Positions 1-8,871 of a DNA stretch of 64,000 nt are shown here, piece by piece (positions within the stretch are counted from its first letter, which is position 1; each line of letters starts with the position of its first letter). Below the pieces are notes generated by a model, which saw only the letters and a program-made list of their open reading frames with translations, had not been told where the DNA came from and did no database searches. The stretch is from Rhizobium sp. R711. GTDB taxonomy: Bacteria; Pseudomonadota; Alphaproteobacteria; Rhizobiales; Rhizobiaceae. The DNA lies in NCBI RefSeq assembly GCF_002211365.1, contig NZ_LOKZ01000003.1:150118-214117 (forward strand). Reading direction: 5' to 3'. A program made the translations under genes and the position numbers.

Positions 1-1
1 C

Positions 2-979
2 CTCGCGCATGCCACGAAGAACAGCGAAGTCGAACTGGCGAAGTCGAACATCATGCTGGTCGGCCCGACCGGTTGCGGCAAGACGTATCTTGCCCAGACG
101 CTCGCTCGCATCATCGACGTTCCCTTCACCATGGCCGATGCGACGACGCTGACGGAAGCCGGCTATGTCGGTGAAGACGTCGAAAACATCATCCTGAAGC
201 TGCTGCAGGCCGCCGACTACAACGTCGAGCGTGCTCAGCGCGGCATCGTCTACATCGACGAAGTCGACAAGATTTCGCGTAAGTCCGACAACCCGTCGAT
301 CACGCGCGATGTGTCGGGTGAGGGCGTTCAGCAGGCGCTTCTGAAGATCATGGAAGGCACGGTCGCTTCGGTGCCGCCGCAGGGAGGCCGCAAGCATCCG
401 CAGCAGGAATTCCTGCAGGTCGATACCACGAATATCCTGTTCATCTGCGGCGGCGCATTCGCGGGCCTCGACAAGATCATCTCCGCCCGTGGCGAGAAGA
501 CCTCGATTGGCTTCGGCGCGACCGTCAAGGCTCCGGACGACCGCCGCGTCGGCGAAGTCCTGCGCGAGCTGGAGCCGGAAGATCTGGTCAAGTTCGGCCT
601 CATTCCCGAGTTCATTGGTCGTCTGCCGGTTCTGGCGACGCTCGAGGATCTCGACGAGGATGCGCTGATCCAGATCTTGTCCGAGCCGAAGAACGCCCTG
701 ATCAAGCAGTACCAGCGCCTGTTCGAGATGGAAGACGTGGAACTGACCTTCCACGAGGACGCTCTTCGCGAGATCGCCCGCAAGGCGATTGTTCGCAAGA
801 CGGGTGCTCGCGGCCTTCGTTCGATCATGGAAAAGATCCTGCTCGACACGATGTTCGAACTGCCGGCGCTGGAAGGTGTCCGCGAGGTCGTCATCTCCGA
901 GGAAGTGGCACGCGGCTCCGCCCGTCCGCTTTACATCTATGCCGATCGTCAGGATGAGAAGGCCAACGCTTCGGCGTGA
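2..979 (+). CDS. clpX: ATP-dependent Clp protease ATP-binding subunit ClpX (5' truncated)
   Basis: AAA+ unfoldase that feeds substrates into the ClpP chamber in the cytosol. The window holds the last 325 codons or so; the zinc-binding N-terminal domain lies upstream of the window. Visible are the Walker A motif GPTGCGKT, the pore loop GYVG, Walker B with [10 protein letters not shown], the RKH-type loop ([10 protein letters not shown]), the arginine-finger region [12 protein letters not shown] and the sensor-2 segment KTGARGLRS. Length and motifs fit an intact C-terminal half of a roughly 425-residue ClpX. It is followed by its own terminator and by lon, the usual rhizobial clpX-lon-hupB order. 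The frame is open from base 2, so the gene enters from outside the window. Confidence 0.97.
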   Translation, partial: LAHATKNSEVELAKSNIMLVGPTGCGKTYLAQTLARIIDVPFTMADATTLTEAGYVGEDVENIILKLLQAADYNVERAQRGIVYIDEVDKISRKSDNPSITRDVSGEGVQQALLKIMEGTVASVPPQGGRKHPQQEFLQVDTTNILFICGGAFAGLDKIISARGEKTSIGFGATVKAPDDRRVGEVLRELEPEDLVKFGLIPEFIGRLPVLATLEDLDEDALIQILSEPKNALIKQYQRLFEMEDVELTFHEDALREIARKAIVRKTGARGLRSIMEKILLDTMFELPALEGVREVVISEEVARGSARPLYIYADRQDEKANASA

Positions 980-1017
980 GGCATTAGAGATATCCTTACG
1001 ATACGAACCGTGAATTT

Positions 1018-1051
1018 AAGGGGCTTGCCGTTGGCAGGCCCCTTTCTATTT
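1018..1051 (+). terminator. Intrinsic terminator of clpX
   Basis: A 12-bp stem (left arm 1018-1029, right arm 1033-1044, one G-T wobble) closes a GTT loop and runs into TTTCTATTT. It lies 39 bases after the clpX stop, separating clpX from lon. Confidence 0.85.
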
Positions 1052-1393
1052 CAAAACCAGTGCACGAGCCTGATAAATCTTGCTAAAGAGGTCTGAAAGC
1101 GCCTCTGCTACGGTTGCGGATTCCCACGTCCGTGGCAATTATGGAATGATTCCGTTGGTGTGTTTCGGCCTTGTGTGTTAGCCGGCGCGGAAGTGGTAAG
1201 CGCCGGCCAAGCCAGGCGCTCCAGAGTGAAGGTGTTCCGTTGTCGCATAGCTGTCATGTCCAGGGGGGCACCGGCCATGGCGCAGCTTGAAAAGCATAGT
1301 CAGAACCTCCACTTGTTGTTTCAAGTGGAGTGCGGCCGGTTCTAGTGGCCGCGCCAGAAGAGCCCGGAAACGGGACGATGGAAAGGAAATAAA
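1052..1393 (+). other. clpX-lon intergenic region / lon leader
   Basis: About 340 bases without a credible gene. An open frame at 1160-1345 has no ribosome binding site and no recognisable product. The second half holds two inverted repeats listed separately. A CTTGAA element at 1285-1290 resembles a heat-shock -35 box, but no matching -10 was found, so no promoter is called. Confidence 0.6.
1307..1352 (+). promoter_or_regulatory. Paired inverted repeats in the lon leader
   Basis: CTCCACTTG (1307-1315) and CAAGTGGAG (1322-1330) form a perfect 9-bp hairpin with a TTGTTT loop. Immediately after it, GCGGCC (1332-1337) and GGCCGC (1347-1352) can form a second 6-bp hairpin. There is no U tract, so this is not a standard terminator. 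Lying 42-87 bases before the lon start codon, it may be an operator or a structured 5' leader. Function is inferred only from position. Confidence 0.45.
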
Positions 1394-3808
1394 ATGACGA
1401 AGAAAACGTCAGTTGCGAGCATTGCATATCCGGTTTTGCCCCTGCGCGACATCGTCGTCTTCCCGCATATGATCGTGCCGCTATTCGTCGGCCGCGAGAA
1501 GTCGATCCGTGCGCTTGAGGAGGTCATGGGATCGGACAAGCAGATTATGCTCGTCACGCAGATCAATGCGAGCGATGACGATCCGGAGCCGTCTGCCATT
1601 CACAATGTCGGTACGGTCGCCAACGTATTGCAGCTGCTGAAGCTGCCTGATGGCACCGTCAAGGTTCTGGTCGAAGGTCGCGCACGCGCCGAGATCGATG
1701 CTTACACCGATCGTGAGGACTTTTACGAAGCCCTTGGTCACGTTCTCGAAGAGCCGCATGACGATCCGGTCGAACTCGAAGCGCTCAGCCGCTCGGTCGT
1801 GTCTGAATTCGAGAGCTACGTAAAGCTCAACAAGAAAATCTCTCCCGAGGTCGTTGGCGCCGCCAGTCAGATCGACGACTACTCGAAGCTCGCCGACACG
1901 GTCGCTTCCCACCTGTCGATCAAGATCACCGAGAAGCAGGAGATGCTGGAGACCACCAGCGTCAAGGCACGCCTCGAAAAGGCGCTCGGCTTCATGGAAG
2001 GCGAAATCTCGGTCCTTCAGGTCGAGAAGCGCATCCGCTCGCGCGTCAAGCGCCAGATGGAAAAGACCCAGCGCGAGTACTACCTGAACGAACAGATGAA
2101 GGCGATCCAGAAGGAGCTCGGCGACGGCGAGGAAGGCCGCGACGAGATGGCCGAACTGGAAGAGCGCATCTCCAAGACCAAGCTGTCGAAGGAAGCCCGC
2201 GAAAAGGCCGATGCCGAGCTGAAGAAGCTGCGGCAGATGAGCCCGATGTCGGCCGAGGCGACTGTTGTCCGCAACTATCTCGACTGGCTGCTCGGCATTC
2301 CGTGGGGCAAGAAGTCGAAGATCAAGTCGGATCTCAACAACGCCGAAAAGATCCTCGAAGCCGATCACTTCGGTCTCGACAAGGTCAAGGAGCGCATCGT
2401 CGAGTACCTGGCTGTTCAGGCTCGTGCGACCAAGATCAAGGGTCCGATCCTGTGCCTCGTCGGCCCTCCGGGTGTCGGCAAGACCTCGCTCGCCCAGTCG
2501 ATCGCCAAGGCGACCGGCCGTGAGTATGTCCGTATGGCTCTCGGTGGCGTTCGCGACGAAGCTGAAATCCGCGGTCACCGCCGCACCTACATAGGCTCGA
2601 TGCCCGGCAAGGTCATCCAGTCGATGAAGAAGGCGAAGAAGTCCAACCCGCTCTTCCTGCTCGATGAAATCGACAAGATGGGCCAGGATTTCCGCGGCGA
2701 TCCGTCGTCGGCACTGCTCGAGGTGCTGGATCCGGCTCAGAACTCGACCTTCATGGATCACTACCTGGAAGTCGAATACGACCTGTCGGACGTGATGTTC
2801 ATCACGACGGCGAACACGCTGAACATCCCTGCGCCTTTGATGGATCGCATGGAAGTCATCCGTATTGCCGGCTACACCGAAGACGAAAAGCGCGAGATCG
2901 CCAAGCGGCACCTGCTGCCGAAGGCCATCAAGGAACATGCGCTGCAGCCGAGTGAATTCTCGGTCAGCGACGATGCCCTGATGGCGATCAGCCAGCAGTA
3001 CACCCGGGAAGCCGGTGTTCGTAACTTCGAACGCGAACTGATGAAACTCGCCCGCAAGGCGGTCACCGAGATCATCAAGGGCAAGACGAAGTCGGTTCAT
3101 GTGACCGCCGAAAACATCGACGACTATCTGGGCGTTCCGCGCTTCCGCCACGGCGAAGCCGAACGCGAGGATCAGGTCGGTGTCGTCACCGGTCTGGCCT
3201 GGACGGAAGTCGGCGGCGAACTGCTGACGATCGAAGGCGTCATGATGCCGGGCAAGGGTCGGATGACCGTGACCGGCAACCTGAAGGAAGTCATGAAGGA
3301 ATCGATCTCGGCGGCGGCGTCTTATGTCCGCTCGCGCGCTGTCGATTTCGGTATCGAGCCGCCGCGCTTCGACAAGAGCGACATCCACGTGCACGTGCCG
3401 GAAGGTGCTACACCGAAGGATGGTCCGTCGGCCGGTGTCGCGATGGCAACCGCGATCGTCTCGATCATGACCGGTATTCCGGTCGACAAGAACGTGGCGA
3501 TGACGGGTGAAATCACCCTTCGCGGTCGCGTTCTGCCGATCGGTGGTCTGAAGGAAAAGCTGCTCGCAGCGCTTCGCGGCGGCATCAAGAAGGTGCTGAT
3601 TCCGGAAGAAAACGCCAAGGATCTGGCGGAGATTCCGGATAACGTGAAGAACAACATGGAGATCATCCCGGTGTCCCGCATGGGCGAGGTGATCAAGCAT
3701 GCGCTGATCCGTAGACCGGAAGCGATCGAGTGGGATGGCACGGTGGAAACGCCGGTCATTGCAACGGTCGAAGGGCTCGACGAAACGGGTGCAACCATAG
3801 CTCACTGA
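1394..3808 (+). CDS. lon: ATP-dependent protease La (Lon)
   Basis: Cytosolic homo-oligomeric AAA+ serine protease that degrades misfolded and regulatory proteins; in alphaproteobacteria its substrates include DnaA and CcrM. The 804 residues match the family length. An N-terminal LON substrate-binding domain (YPVLPLRDIVVFPHM, from residue 12) is followed by a coiled region, Walker A GPPGVGKT near 357-364, Walker B FLLDEID near 422, and the C-terminal protease domain. The catalytic pair is Ser679 in PKDGPSAG and Lys722 in GGLKEK, the same numbering as E. coli Lon. The start is supported by AAAGGA at 1382-1387. It is monocistronic, between two strong terminators. Confidence 0.98.
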   Translation: MTKKTSVASIAYPVLPLRDIVVFPHMIVPLFVGREKSIRALEEVMGSDKQIMLVTQINASDDDPEPSAIHNVGTVANVLQLLKLPDGTVKVLVEGRARAEIDAYTDREDFYEALGHVLEEPHDDPVELEALSRSVVSEFESYVKLNKKISPEVVGAASQIDDYSKLADTVASHLSIKITEKQEMLETTSVKARLEKALGFMEGEISVLQVEKRIRSRVKRQMEKTQREYYLNEQMKAIQKELGDGEEGRDEMAELEERISKTKLSKEAREKADAELKKLRQMSPMSAEATVVRNYLDWLLGIPWGKKSKIKSDLNNAEKILEADHFGLDKVKERIVEYLAVQARATKIKGPILCLVGPPGVGKTSLAQSIAKATGREYVRMALGGVRDEAEIRGHRRTYIGSMPGKVIQSMKKAKKSNPLFLLDEIDKMGQDFRGDPSSALLEVLDPAQNSTFMDHYLEVEYDLSDVMFITTANTLNIPAPLMDRMEVIRIAGYTEDEKREIAKRHLLPKAIKEHALQPSEFSVSDDALMAISQQYTREAGVRNFERELMKLARKAVTEIIKGKTKSVHVTAENIDDYLGVPRFRHGEAEREDQVGVVTGLAWTEVGGELLTIEGVMMPGKGRMTVTGNLKEVMKESISAAASYVRSRAVDFGIEPPRFDKSDIHVHVPEGATPKDGPSAGVAMATAIVSIMTGIPVDKNVAMTGEITLRGRVLPIGGLKEKLLAALRGGIKKVLIPEENAKDLAEIPDNVKNNMEIIPVSRMGEVIKHALIRRPEAIEWDGTVETPVIATVEGLDETGATIAH

Positions 3809-3850
3809 GCCTTGTTTGCCACATTCGCGCCCAATTGCTTAAAAACCCTG

Positions 3851-3881
3851 AAAAGGCTGGCGTTTTCGCCAGCCTTTTTTT
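3851..3881 (+). terminator. Intrinsic terminator of lon
   Basis: A perfect 12-bp stem (AAAAGGCTGGCG at 3851-3862, complement at 3867-3878) with a TTTT loop and a run of seven T. It sits 43 bases after the lon stop. Confidence 0.93.
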
Positions 3882-4015
3882 GTGAAATTGGCACGCAGAC
3901 TCTTGCATTTCCTTGATTTGCAGGGTCTTTGGGGTGCGGCGGGCCTGATGAACTCTATTCTGCGCCTGGCTTATAGATTTGAGTCGTTTCGAACCATTTA
4001 GAAAGGGGTGGAAAC

Positions 4016-4291
4016 ATGAACAAGAATGAACTCGTGTCCGCAGTTGCCGAAAAGGCAGGACTCTCGAAGACCGACGCTGCTTCCGCAGTTGATGCTGTTT
4101 TTGAAGTCGTCCAGGCTGAACTGAAGGGCAAGGGCGACGTTCGCCTCGCTGGTTTCGGTAGCTTCACCGTTTCCCATCGCGCTGCCACGAAGGGCCGCAA
4201 CCCGTCCACCGGCGCAGAAGTCGATATTCCGGCTCGCAACGTGCCGAAGTTCACGCCCGGCAAGGGCCTGAAGGACGCCGTCAACGGCTGA
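4016..4291 (+). CDS. hupB: DNA-binding protein HU (HupB)
   Basis: A 91-residue nucleoid protein of the HU/IHF family that bends DNA and acts as a dimer. It has the usual N-terminal helix pair (MNKNELVSAVAEKAG) and the signature GFGSFTVSHRAATKGRNP leading into the DNA-contacting beta arms. The end FTPGKGLKDAVN is typical of HU rather than of IHF subunits. AAAGGGGTGG just before the ATG is a strong ribosome binding site. It lies directly downstream of lon, as in E. coli and rhizobia, but the lon terminator implies its own promoter. A palindromic terminator follows. Confidence 0.97.
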   Translation: MNKNELVSAVAEKAGLSKTDAASAVDAVFEVVQAELKGKGDVRLAGFGSFTVSHRAATKGRNPSTGAEVDIPARNVPKFTPGKGLKDAVNG

Positions 4292-4340
4292 TATGAATTT
4301 GCTTGGCGGCCGGGCAACGAGGCCGGCGGTGCAAGTTTCG

Positions 4341-4369
4341 AAGGGTTCGGCCATGGCCGAACCCTTTTT
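4341..4369 (+). terminator. Intrinsic terminator of hupB
   Basis: A fully palindromic 26-base segment (4341-4366, centred on CATG) forms a stem of at least 11 bp and ends in TTTTT. It lies 50 bases after hupB. Confidence 0.9.
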
Positions 4370-4416
4370 GCATTTCGCGGACTTGTCGGCACGCGAGGTA
4401 TGTCTTACGAAATGGT

Positions 4417-4559
4417 TGTTCTCAGGGCGGGGTGAAAGTCCCCACCGGCGGTAAGAGTCTCGGCTCAAGCCCGCGAGCGCCTTTTGGCCGGTGCCGAAAG
4501 GGTCAGCAGATCCGGTGCAATTCCGGAGCCGACGGTTACAGTCCGGATGAAAGAGAATG
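4417..4559 (+). promoter_or_regulatory. FMN riboswitch (RFN element)
   Basis: The conserved RFN core is plain: TTCTCAGGGCGGGGTGAAAG at the 5' side, then CCCCACCGGCGGTAA, GATCCGGTGCAATTCCGGAG, CCGACGGTTACAGTCCGGAT and the closing GAAAGAGAA. TTCTC (4419-4423) pairs with GAGAA (4553-4557) as stem P1. It binds flavin mononucleotide and is expected to shut down the downstream riboflavin importer when FMN is plentiful. No clear U-rich terminator follows in the 86 bases before the start codon, so translational control is the likelier mode. That last point is inference. Confidence 0.96.
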
Positions 4560-4643
4560 AGCGGTGCGGGCGAGGGCGGAATCCGTCCTGGCTGCGGTTC
4601 GCGCTCATGCGTCCTGATTTGTGTTGGTTTCGGAAAGAAAGAC

Positions 4644-5543
4644 ATGAATCAGACTTCCCCTACATTTTCTGCCCCGCGCGCTATGGTCGGTGCTGCGTGG
4701 ATGATCGCTGCGGGCATCGCCTTCTCGATTCTCAATGTCGTCACGCAATGGCTGACGATGACGCTCGCTTTTCCCTCCGCTTCGGCAGCCTTCTGGCAAT
4801 ATGCTTTTGCTCTGCTCTTCTCGCTGCCCTTTCTTCGGCGCGTCGGCCTTGGAGCCATGAGGACGCGCTATGCCTGGCGTCACATCGTGCGTGTCGCCTT
4901 GGCCGCATTTGGCGTGACGACCTGGGTCGCTGGGCTGGCGTCCGTGCCGATCTGGCAGGCAATCGCTCTGGTTATGACGTCTCCGTTCTTCATCATCATG
5001 GGTGCCCGCATCTTCCTTGGGGAATATATCGGCGCCGCGCGATGGGCGGCGAGCGCCACCGGCTTCCTGGGAGCGGTGATCATTCTGCAGCCCTGGTCGG
5101 ATAGCTTCAGTTGGGCCGCGCTGTTGCCGATCCTCTCGGCCCTTCTCTGGGGCGCCTCATCGTTAATCACCAAGAGCCTTACTGGCGTCGAGCGACCGGA
5201 GACCATCACCGTCTGGTTGCTCGCCCTCCTGACACCCATCAACGGTGGACTGGCGGTGGCGGCGGGCTTCAGCATCCCATCCGGTATGACGCTCGTGCTT
5301 TTTGTTGCGGCGGGCCTCCTGACCGTGATGGCGCAGTATTTCTTGACACTCGCCTATTCGACGGCCGATGCCGCCTACATCCAGCCCTTCGACGATCTCA
5401 AGCTGCCGCTCAATGTTGTCGCCGGCTGGTTGGTCTTTGGCTATGCCCCAACAGGTTATCTCTGGTTGGGAGCGATACTGATCCTTGGAGCGTCGCTATT
5501 CATCATGAGGAATGAAATGAAGAAGGAACGCGGAGCCGCCTAG
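4644..5543 (+). CDS. ribN: Riboflavin importer of the DMT/EamA superfamily (RibN type)
   Basis: A 299-residue inner-membrane protein with about ten hydrophobic segments arranged as two EamA repeats. The FMN riboswitch just upstream points to riboflavin as substrate. RibN of Rhizobium leguminosarum is an EamA-family riboflavin transporter under an FMN riboswitch, and this gene fits that description in family, size and control. The ATG at 4644 (MNQTSPTFSAP) is chosen because GGAAAGAAAG precedes it at a good distance; an in-frame ATG at 4557 lies inside the riboswitch closing stem and is unlikely. It stands alone, with a Pho-controlled gene following. Substrate is inferred, not proven. Confidence 0.85.
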   Translation: MNQTSPTFSAPRAMVGAAWMIAAGIAFSILNVVTQWLTMTLAFPSASAAFWQYAFALLFSLPFLRRVGLGAMRTRYAWRHIVRVALAAFGVTTWVAGLASVPIWQAIALVMTSPFFIIMGARIFLGEYIGAARWAASATGFLGAVIILQPWSDSFSWAALLPILSALLWGASSLITKSLTGVERPETITVWLLALLTPINGGLAVAAGFSIPSGMTLVLFVAAGLLTVMAQYFLTLAYSTADAAYIQPFDDLKLPLNVVAGWLVFGYAPTGYLWLGAILILGASLFIMRNEMKKERGAA

Positions 5544-5560
5544 CCTCATCCGATTCGCCA

Positions 5561-5578
5561 TTGTCATTCCGCTGTCAT
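5561..5578 (+). promoter_or_regulatory. Pho box (PhoB binding site)
   Basis: TTGTCAT-TCCG-CTGTCAT matches the PhoB consensus of two CTGTCAT-like heptamers 4 bases apart, with one mismatch in 14 heptamer positions. It lies 45 bases before the phytase-like gene. A TATGAA at 5603-5608 could be a -10 element, but it is further downstream than is usual for a Pho promoter. Confidence 0.7.
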
Positions 5579-5623
5579 GCCCGTCCCGCAAAACGCCCTC
5601 TGTATGAACTCATGGGGGATTTC

Positions 5624-7822
5624 ATGATAGCTTTTTCTCGTAAGACAGCGATTGTTGCAGCACTTCTGACGACGGTCGCGTTTCCGGCCGCCGCTGAGGC
5701 CGTTTTCAACCGCATCGCAACCTTTCCGGTGGCATCCAACCTGCCCGAGGGGAAAGACAAGCTTTCGACCACTTCGGCGGAAATCATCGCGGCCACCGAC
5801 GACGGCATGACGCTGATCTATAGCGACAGTCCGCTCGGTGCGATCGGTTTTGTCGATATCTCAGACGCCAAGGCGCCGAAGGCCGGTGGGGCGCTGATGA
5901 TGGATGGCGAGCCAACTTCCGTGACCTCGGCCGCAGGCAAGGCGCTGGTTGCCGTCAACACGTCGGAGAGCAAGGCGAAGCCGTCCGGGCGCCTCGCGAT
6001 CGTCGACATTGCCACCAAGAAGATCGAGAACACCTGTGATCTCGGTGGCCAGCCGGATTCCATCGCGCTCAACAAGGACATGACCCTCGGCGCGATCGCG
6101 ATCGAGAACGAGCGCGACGAAGACGTCAACGATGGCAAGATCCCGCAGATGCCGGCAGGTGATCTCGCGCTGTTCCAGGTCAAGAACGGAACGGTCGATT
6201 GCGGCTCGATCAAACACGTCACGCTGACCGGCCTCGCAGGCATTGGACCCGAAGATCCGGAGCCCGAATTCGTCTCGTTCAATGATCAGAACGAGATCGC
6301 CCTGACCCTGCAGGAAAACAACGAGATCGTCATAATCGACGCAGCGACCGCAGCGGTGAAGGCACACTTCTCGGCCGGCAGCGTCGATCTGACCGGCATC
6401 GACACGAAGCGCGACGGCGCGCTGAAGTTCACCGGTGAACTCAAGGGCGTCTTGCGTGAGCCCGACGCCGTTAAGTGGCTGGACGATAATCGCTTGGTCG
6501 TTGCCAACGAAGGCGATTATCAAGGCGGTTCACGCGGTTTCACGATTTTCGAAAAGACCGGCAATGTCCTCTATGAATCCGGTGCCTCCTTCGAGCGCGC
6601 CGTCGCCAATATCGGTCACTACCCGGACAAGCGCTCTTCCGCCAAGGGTGTCGAGCCGGAAGGCCTGGAGGTCGCGACCTTCGGCGGCCAGAAATATATT
6701 TTCCTGCTTTCGGAGCGCGCTTCGGTCGTCGGTGTCTACAAGGATACCGGTGCAGAACCGCAACTCGTCCAGATCCTGCCGTCCGGTGTCTCGCCTGAGG
6801 GAGGCGTGGCGGTACCGTCACGCAATCTGCTCGCCACTGCCAACGAAGTCGATCTTGGCAAGGATGGCGGCCCGCGGTCCCACGTAATGATCTATGAACT
6901 TGGTGAAGGCGAGATGGCCTATCCGCAGATCGTTGCGGCCGAAAAGGACGGCAATCCGGTCGGCTTTGCGGCACTCTCCGGTCTTGCCGCGGTTCCGGAA
7001 AAGCCGGGCCGGCTGTTTGCCGTCAGCGACAGCGTTCTCGGCATGCAGCCGACGATCTACACCATTGACGCAACCAAGAAACCGGCCGTCATCACAGAGA
7101 CGCTGACAGTGAAACGCGAGGGGCAGCAGGCACAGAAGCTCGACATCGAGGGTGTGGCTGTCGATGAGAAGGGCTGGTTCTGGCTGGCGTCGGAAGGCAA
7201 CAGCGAGAAGCTCGTGCCGCACGCTCTCTATCACGTCAACCCGAAGGGCGAGATCAAGGAAGAGATTGCGCTTCCGAAGGAGCTCTTGGTGAACGAAATC
7301 CGCTATGGCTTCGAAGGCGTGACGATCGTCGGCTCAGGCGACGATGCGACGCTTTGGATGGCGGTCCAGCGTGAGTGGAAGGATGATGAAAAGGGCATTG
7401 TCAAACTCGTCTCCTACAATCCGAAGAACAAGGAGTGGGGCGCCGTCCGCTATCCGCTCGACAAGTCCGAAGCGGGCTGGGTCGGTCTTTCCGAAATTTC
7501 CACTCATGGCGATAGCGTCTACATCATCGAACGCGACAACCTCGTCGGCGACGCAGCGAGGCTGAAGAAGCTCTACAAGGTTGCGGTATCGGAGCTGAAG
7601 CCCGCGAAGCTCGGCAGCGAACTGCCGGTCGTCAAGAAGGTTGAAGCCCACGACTTCCTTCCAGAGCTGAAGACCGCCACCAACGGCTATGTCCTCGACA
7701 AGCTCGAAGGTTTCGCCTTCGACGGTTCCGGTAAGGCCTATGCCGTCACGGACAATGATGGCGTGGATGATTCCTCGGGCGAAACTCTGTTCTTCCAGGT
7801 CAATCTCGTCGGCACGAACTGA
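5624..7822 (+). CDS. Secreted esterase-like/phytase-like protein
   Basis: A 732-residue exported protein. The ATG at 5624 is preceded by GGGGGAT and gives a clean signal peptide (MIAFSRKTAIVAALLTTVAF, cleavage after PAAAEA). The N-terminal half resembles a beta-propeller of the choice-of-anchor I type, with repeated segments such as GRLAIVDIATKK. The C-terminal half (about residue 440 on) fits the phytase-like/esterase-like domain, with GVAVDEKGWFWLASEGN and YGFEGVTIVGSGDDATLW. Members are often called alkaline phosphatase- or phytase-like, but the substrate is not known. A Pho box upstream suggests induction under phosphate starvation, fitting a periplasmic role in phosphorus scavenging. Confidence 0.8.
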   Translation: MIAFSRKTAIVAALLTTVAFPAAAEAVFNRIATFPVASNLPEGKDKLSTTSAEIIAATDDGMTLIYSDSPLGAIGFVDISDAKAPKAGGALMMDGEPTSVTSAAGKALVAVNTSESKAKPSGRLAIVDIATKKIENTCDLGGQPDSIALNKDMTLGAIAIENERDEDVNDGKIPQMPAGDLALFQVKNGTVDCGSIKHVTLTGLAGIGPEDPEPEFVSFNDQNEIALTLQENNEIVIIDAATAAVKAHFSAGSVDLTGIDTKRDGALKFTGELKGVLREPDAVKWLDDNRLVVANEGDYQGGSRGFTIFEKTGNVLYESGASFERAVANIGHYPDKRSSAKGVEPEGLEVATFGGQKYIFLLSERASVVGVYKDTGAEPQLVQILPSGVSPEGGVAVPSRNLLATANEVDLGKDGGPRSHVMIYELGEGEMAYPQIVAAEKDGNPVGFAALSGLAAVPEKPGRLFAVSDSVLGMQPTIYTIDATKKPAVITETLTVKREGQQAQKLDIEGVAVDEKGWFWLASEGNSEKLVPHALYHVNPKGEIKEEIALPKELLVNEIRYGFEGVTIVGSGDDATLWMAVQREWKDDEKGIVKLVSYNPKNKEWGAVRYPLDKSEAGWVGLSEISTHGDSVYIIERDNLVGDAARLKKLYKVAVSELKPAKLGSELPVVKKVEAHDFLPELKTATNGYVLDKLEGFAFDGSGKAYAVTDNDGVDDSSGETLFFQVNLVGTN

Positions 7823-7847
7823 GGTTCGCTGAGCCATGAAACAGAAT

Positions 7848-7873
7848 GGCCGGGTCTATGCCCGGCCTTTTTT
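7848..7873 (+). terminator. Intrinsic terminator of the phytase-like gene
   Basis: GGCCGGG (7848-7854) and CCCGGCC (7861-7867) form a 7-bp GC stem with a 6-base loop, followed by six T. It ends just before the convergent aldo/keto reductase gene. Confidence 0.88.
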
Positions 7874-7884
7874 GTTATTGCCTA

Positions 7885-8871
7885 CTACCAGCGCTGGTGG
7901 ACATAAGGAGCGACCAATCGTTCGTAGATGTCGCGTGTGGCGTCCATTACGTCGTGTGAGAGCGGCGCGAGACTTGCAGCTGCCGCGTTTGCACGCGCTT
8001 GCTCGGCGTTGCGTGCGCCGGGAATGACAACAGTGACGGCATCGCTCATCAGGATCCAGCGGAGCGCGAAGGCCGCCATCGTCGCACCCGATGGCACGAG
8101 CTTGCGCACTTCGTCCACAGCCTGCAGGCCGACCTCGAAGGGAACGCCTGCGAACGTCTCGCCAACATCGAAGGCCTCGCCGTGGCGATTGAAATTGCGG
8201 TGGTCATCGTTTGCGAATTTGGTCTCGCGGGTGATCTTGCCGGACAACAAGCCGCTGGCGAGCGGCACGCGGGCGATGACGGCGATATTTTTCCGGCGTG
8301 CCTCCTGGAAAAACAGGTGGTCGGGTCTCTGACGGAAGATGTTGTAGATGATCTGGATGCTGACAACACCAGGATACTCGATCGCCTTCAGCGCTTCCTC
8401 GACCTTCTCCACGCTCACGCCGTAACCCCTGATCTTACCGGCCTTCTGCAACTCGTTCAGACCGTCGAAGACCTCCGGGCGATAAAGCACCTCGGTCGGA
8501 GGGCAGTGCAGTTGCACGAGATCGAGGCTGTCGACTCGCAGGTTTTTCAGACTGCGATCGATGAAGCCCTCAAGGTTGGCCTTGGTGTAGCCATCGACGA
8601 CATGCGGGTTGAGCCGGCGACCTGCCTTCGTCGCAACCATCGGCCGTTCGCCGCCGCGGCTCTCTAGAACGTCGGCAATGATCTTTTCCGACCGGCCGTC
8701 GCCATAGACATCGGCGGTATCGATGAAGGTCATGCCGGCGTCGAGCGCCGCGTTCAGCGCGTCGCGCCCGTTGGCTTCGCTGACATCGCCCCAGGCGCCG
8801 CCGATCTGCCATGCGCCGAAGCCGATATTCGTGACGGTGTGGGGCAGGTGGCCGAAAGAATGCTGTTTCAT
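7885..8871 (-). CDS. Aldo/keto reductase
   Basis: A 328-residue NADPH-dependent oxidoreductase of the AKR superfamily with a TIM-barrel fold, acting on an unknown carbonyl substrate. The catalytic tetrad is visible as Asp51 and Tyr56 (DTADVYGDG), Lys82 (VATKAG) and His122 (LVQLHCPP). The cofactor-binding end has GLLSGKITRETKF and VIPGARNAEQ. The ATG is preceded by GGAGG 6 bases upstream on the minus strand. It is convergent with the phytase-like gene and shares no operon. A 7-bp inverted repeat (CCTCGCC 8896-8902, GGCGAGG 8917-8923) lies just upstream and could be an operator. Confidence 0.92.
   Translation of the reverse strand: MKQHSFGHLPHTVTNIGFGAWQIGGAWGDVSEANGRDALNAALDAGMTFIDTADVYGDGRSEKIIADVLESRGGERPMVATKAGRRLNPHVVDGYTKANLEGFIDRSLKNLRVDSLDLVQLHCPPTEVLYRPEVFDGLNELQKAGKIRGYGVSVEKVEEALKAIEYPGVVSIQIIYNIFRQRPDHLFFQEARRKNIAVIARVPLASGLLSGKITRETKFANDDHRNFNRHGEAFDVGETFAGVPFEVGLQAVDEVRKLVPSGATMAAFALRWILMSDAVTVVIPGARNAEQARANAAAASLAPLSHDVMDATRDIYERLVAPYVHQRW

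Noticed and set aside
1160..1345. A 61-codon frame upstream of lon
   Set aside because: No ribosome binding site, odd composition, and it runs through the leader hairpins.
1481..3805. A 774-codon open frame on the minus strand opposite lon
   Set aside because: It is a shadow of high-GC codon use in lon. The protein is Arg/Asp/His-rich without any domain, and lon is unambiguous.
3888..3908. Sigma-54-like TTGGCACG followed by TTGCA upstream of hupB
   Set aside because: The GG and GC elements are 15 bases apart rather than the required 12, so it is not a functional sigma-54 promoter.
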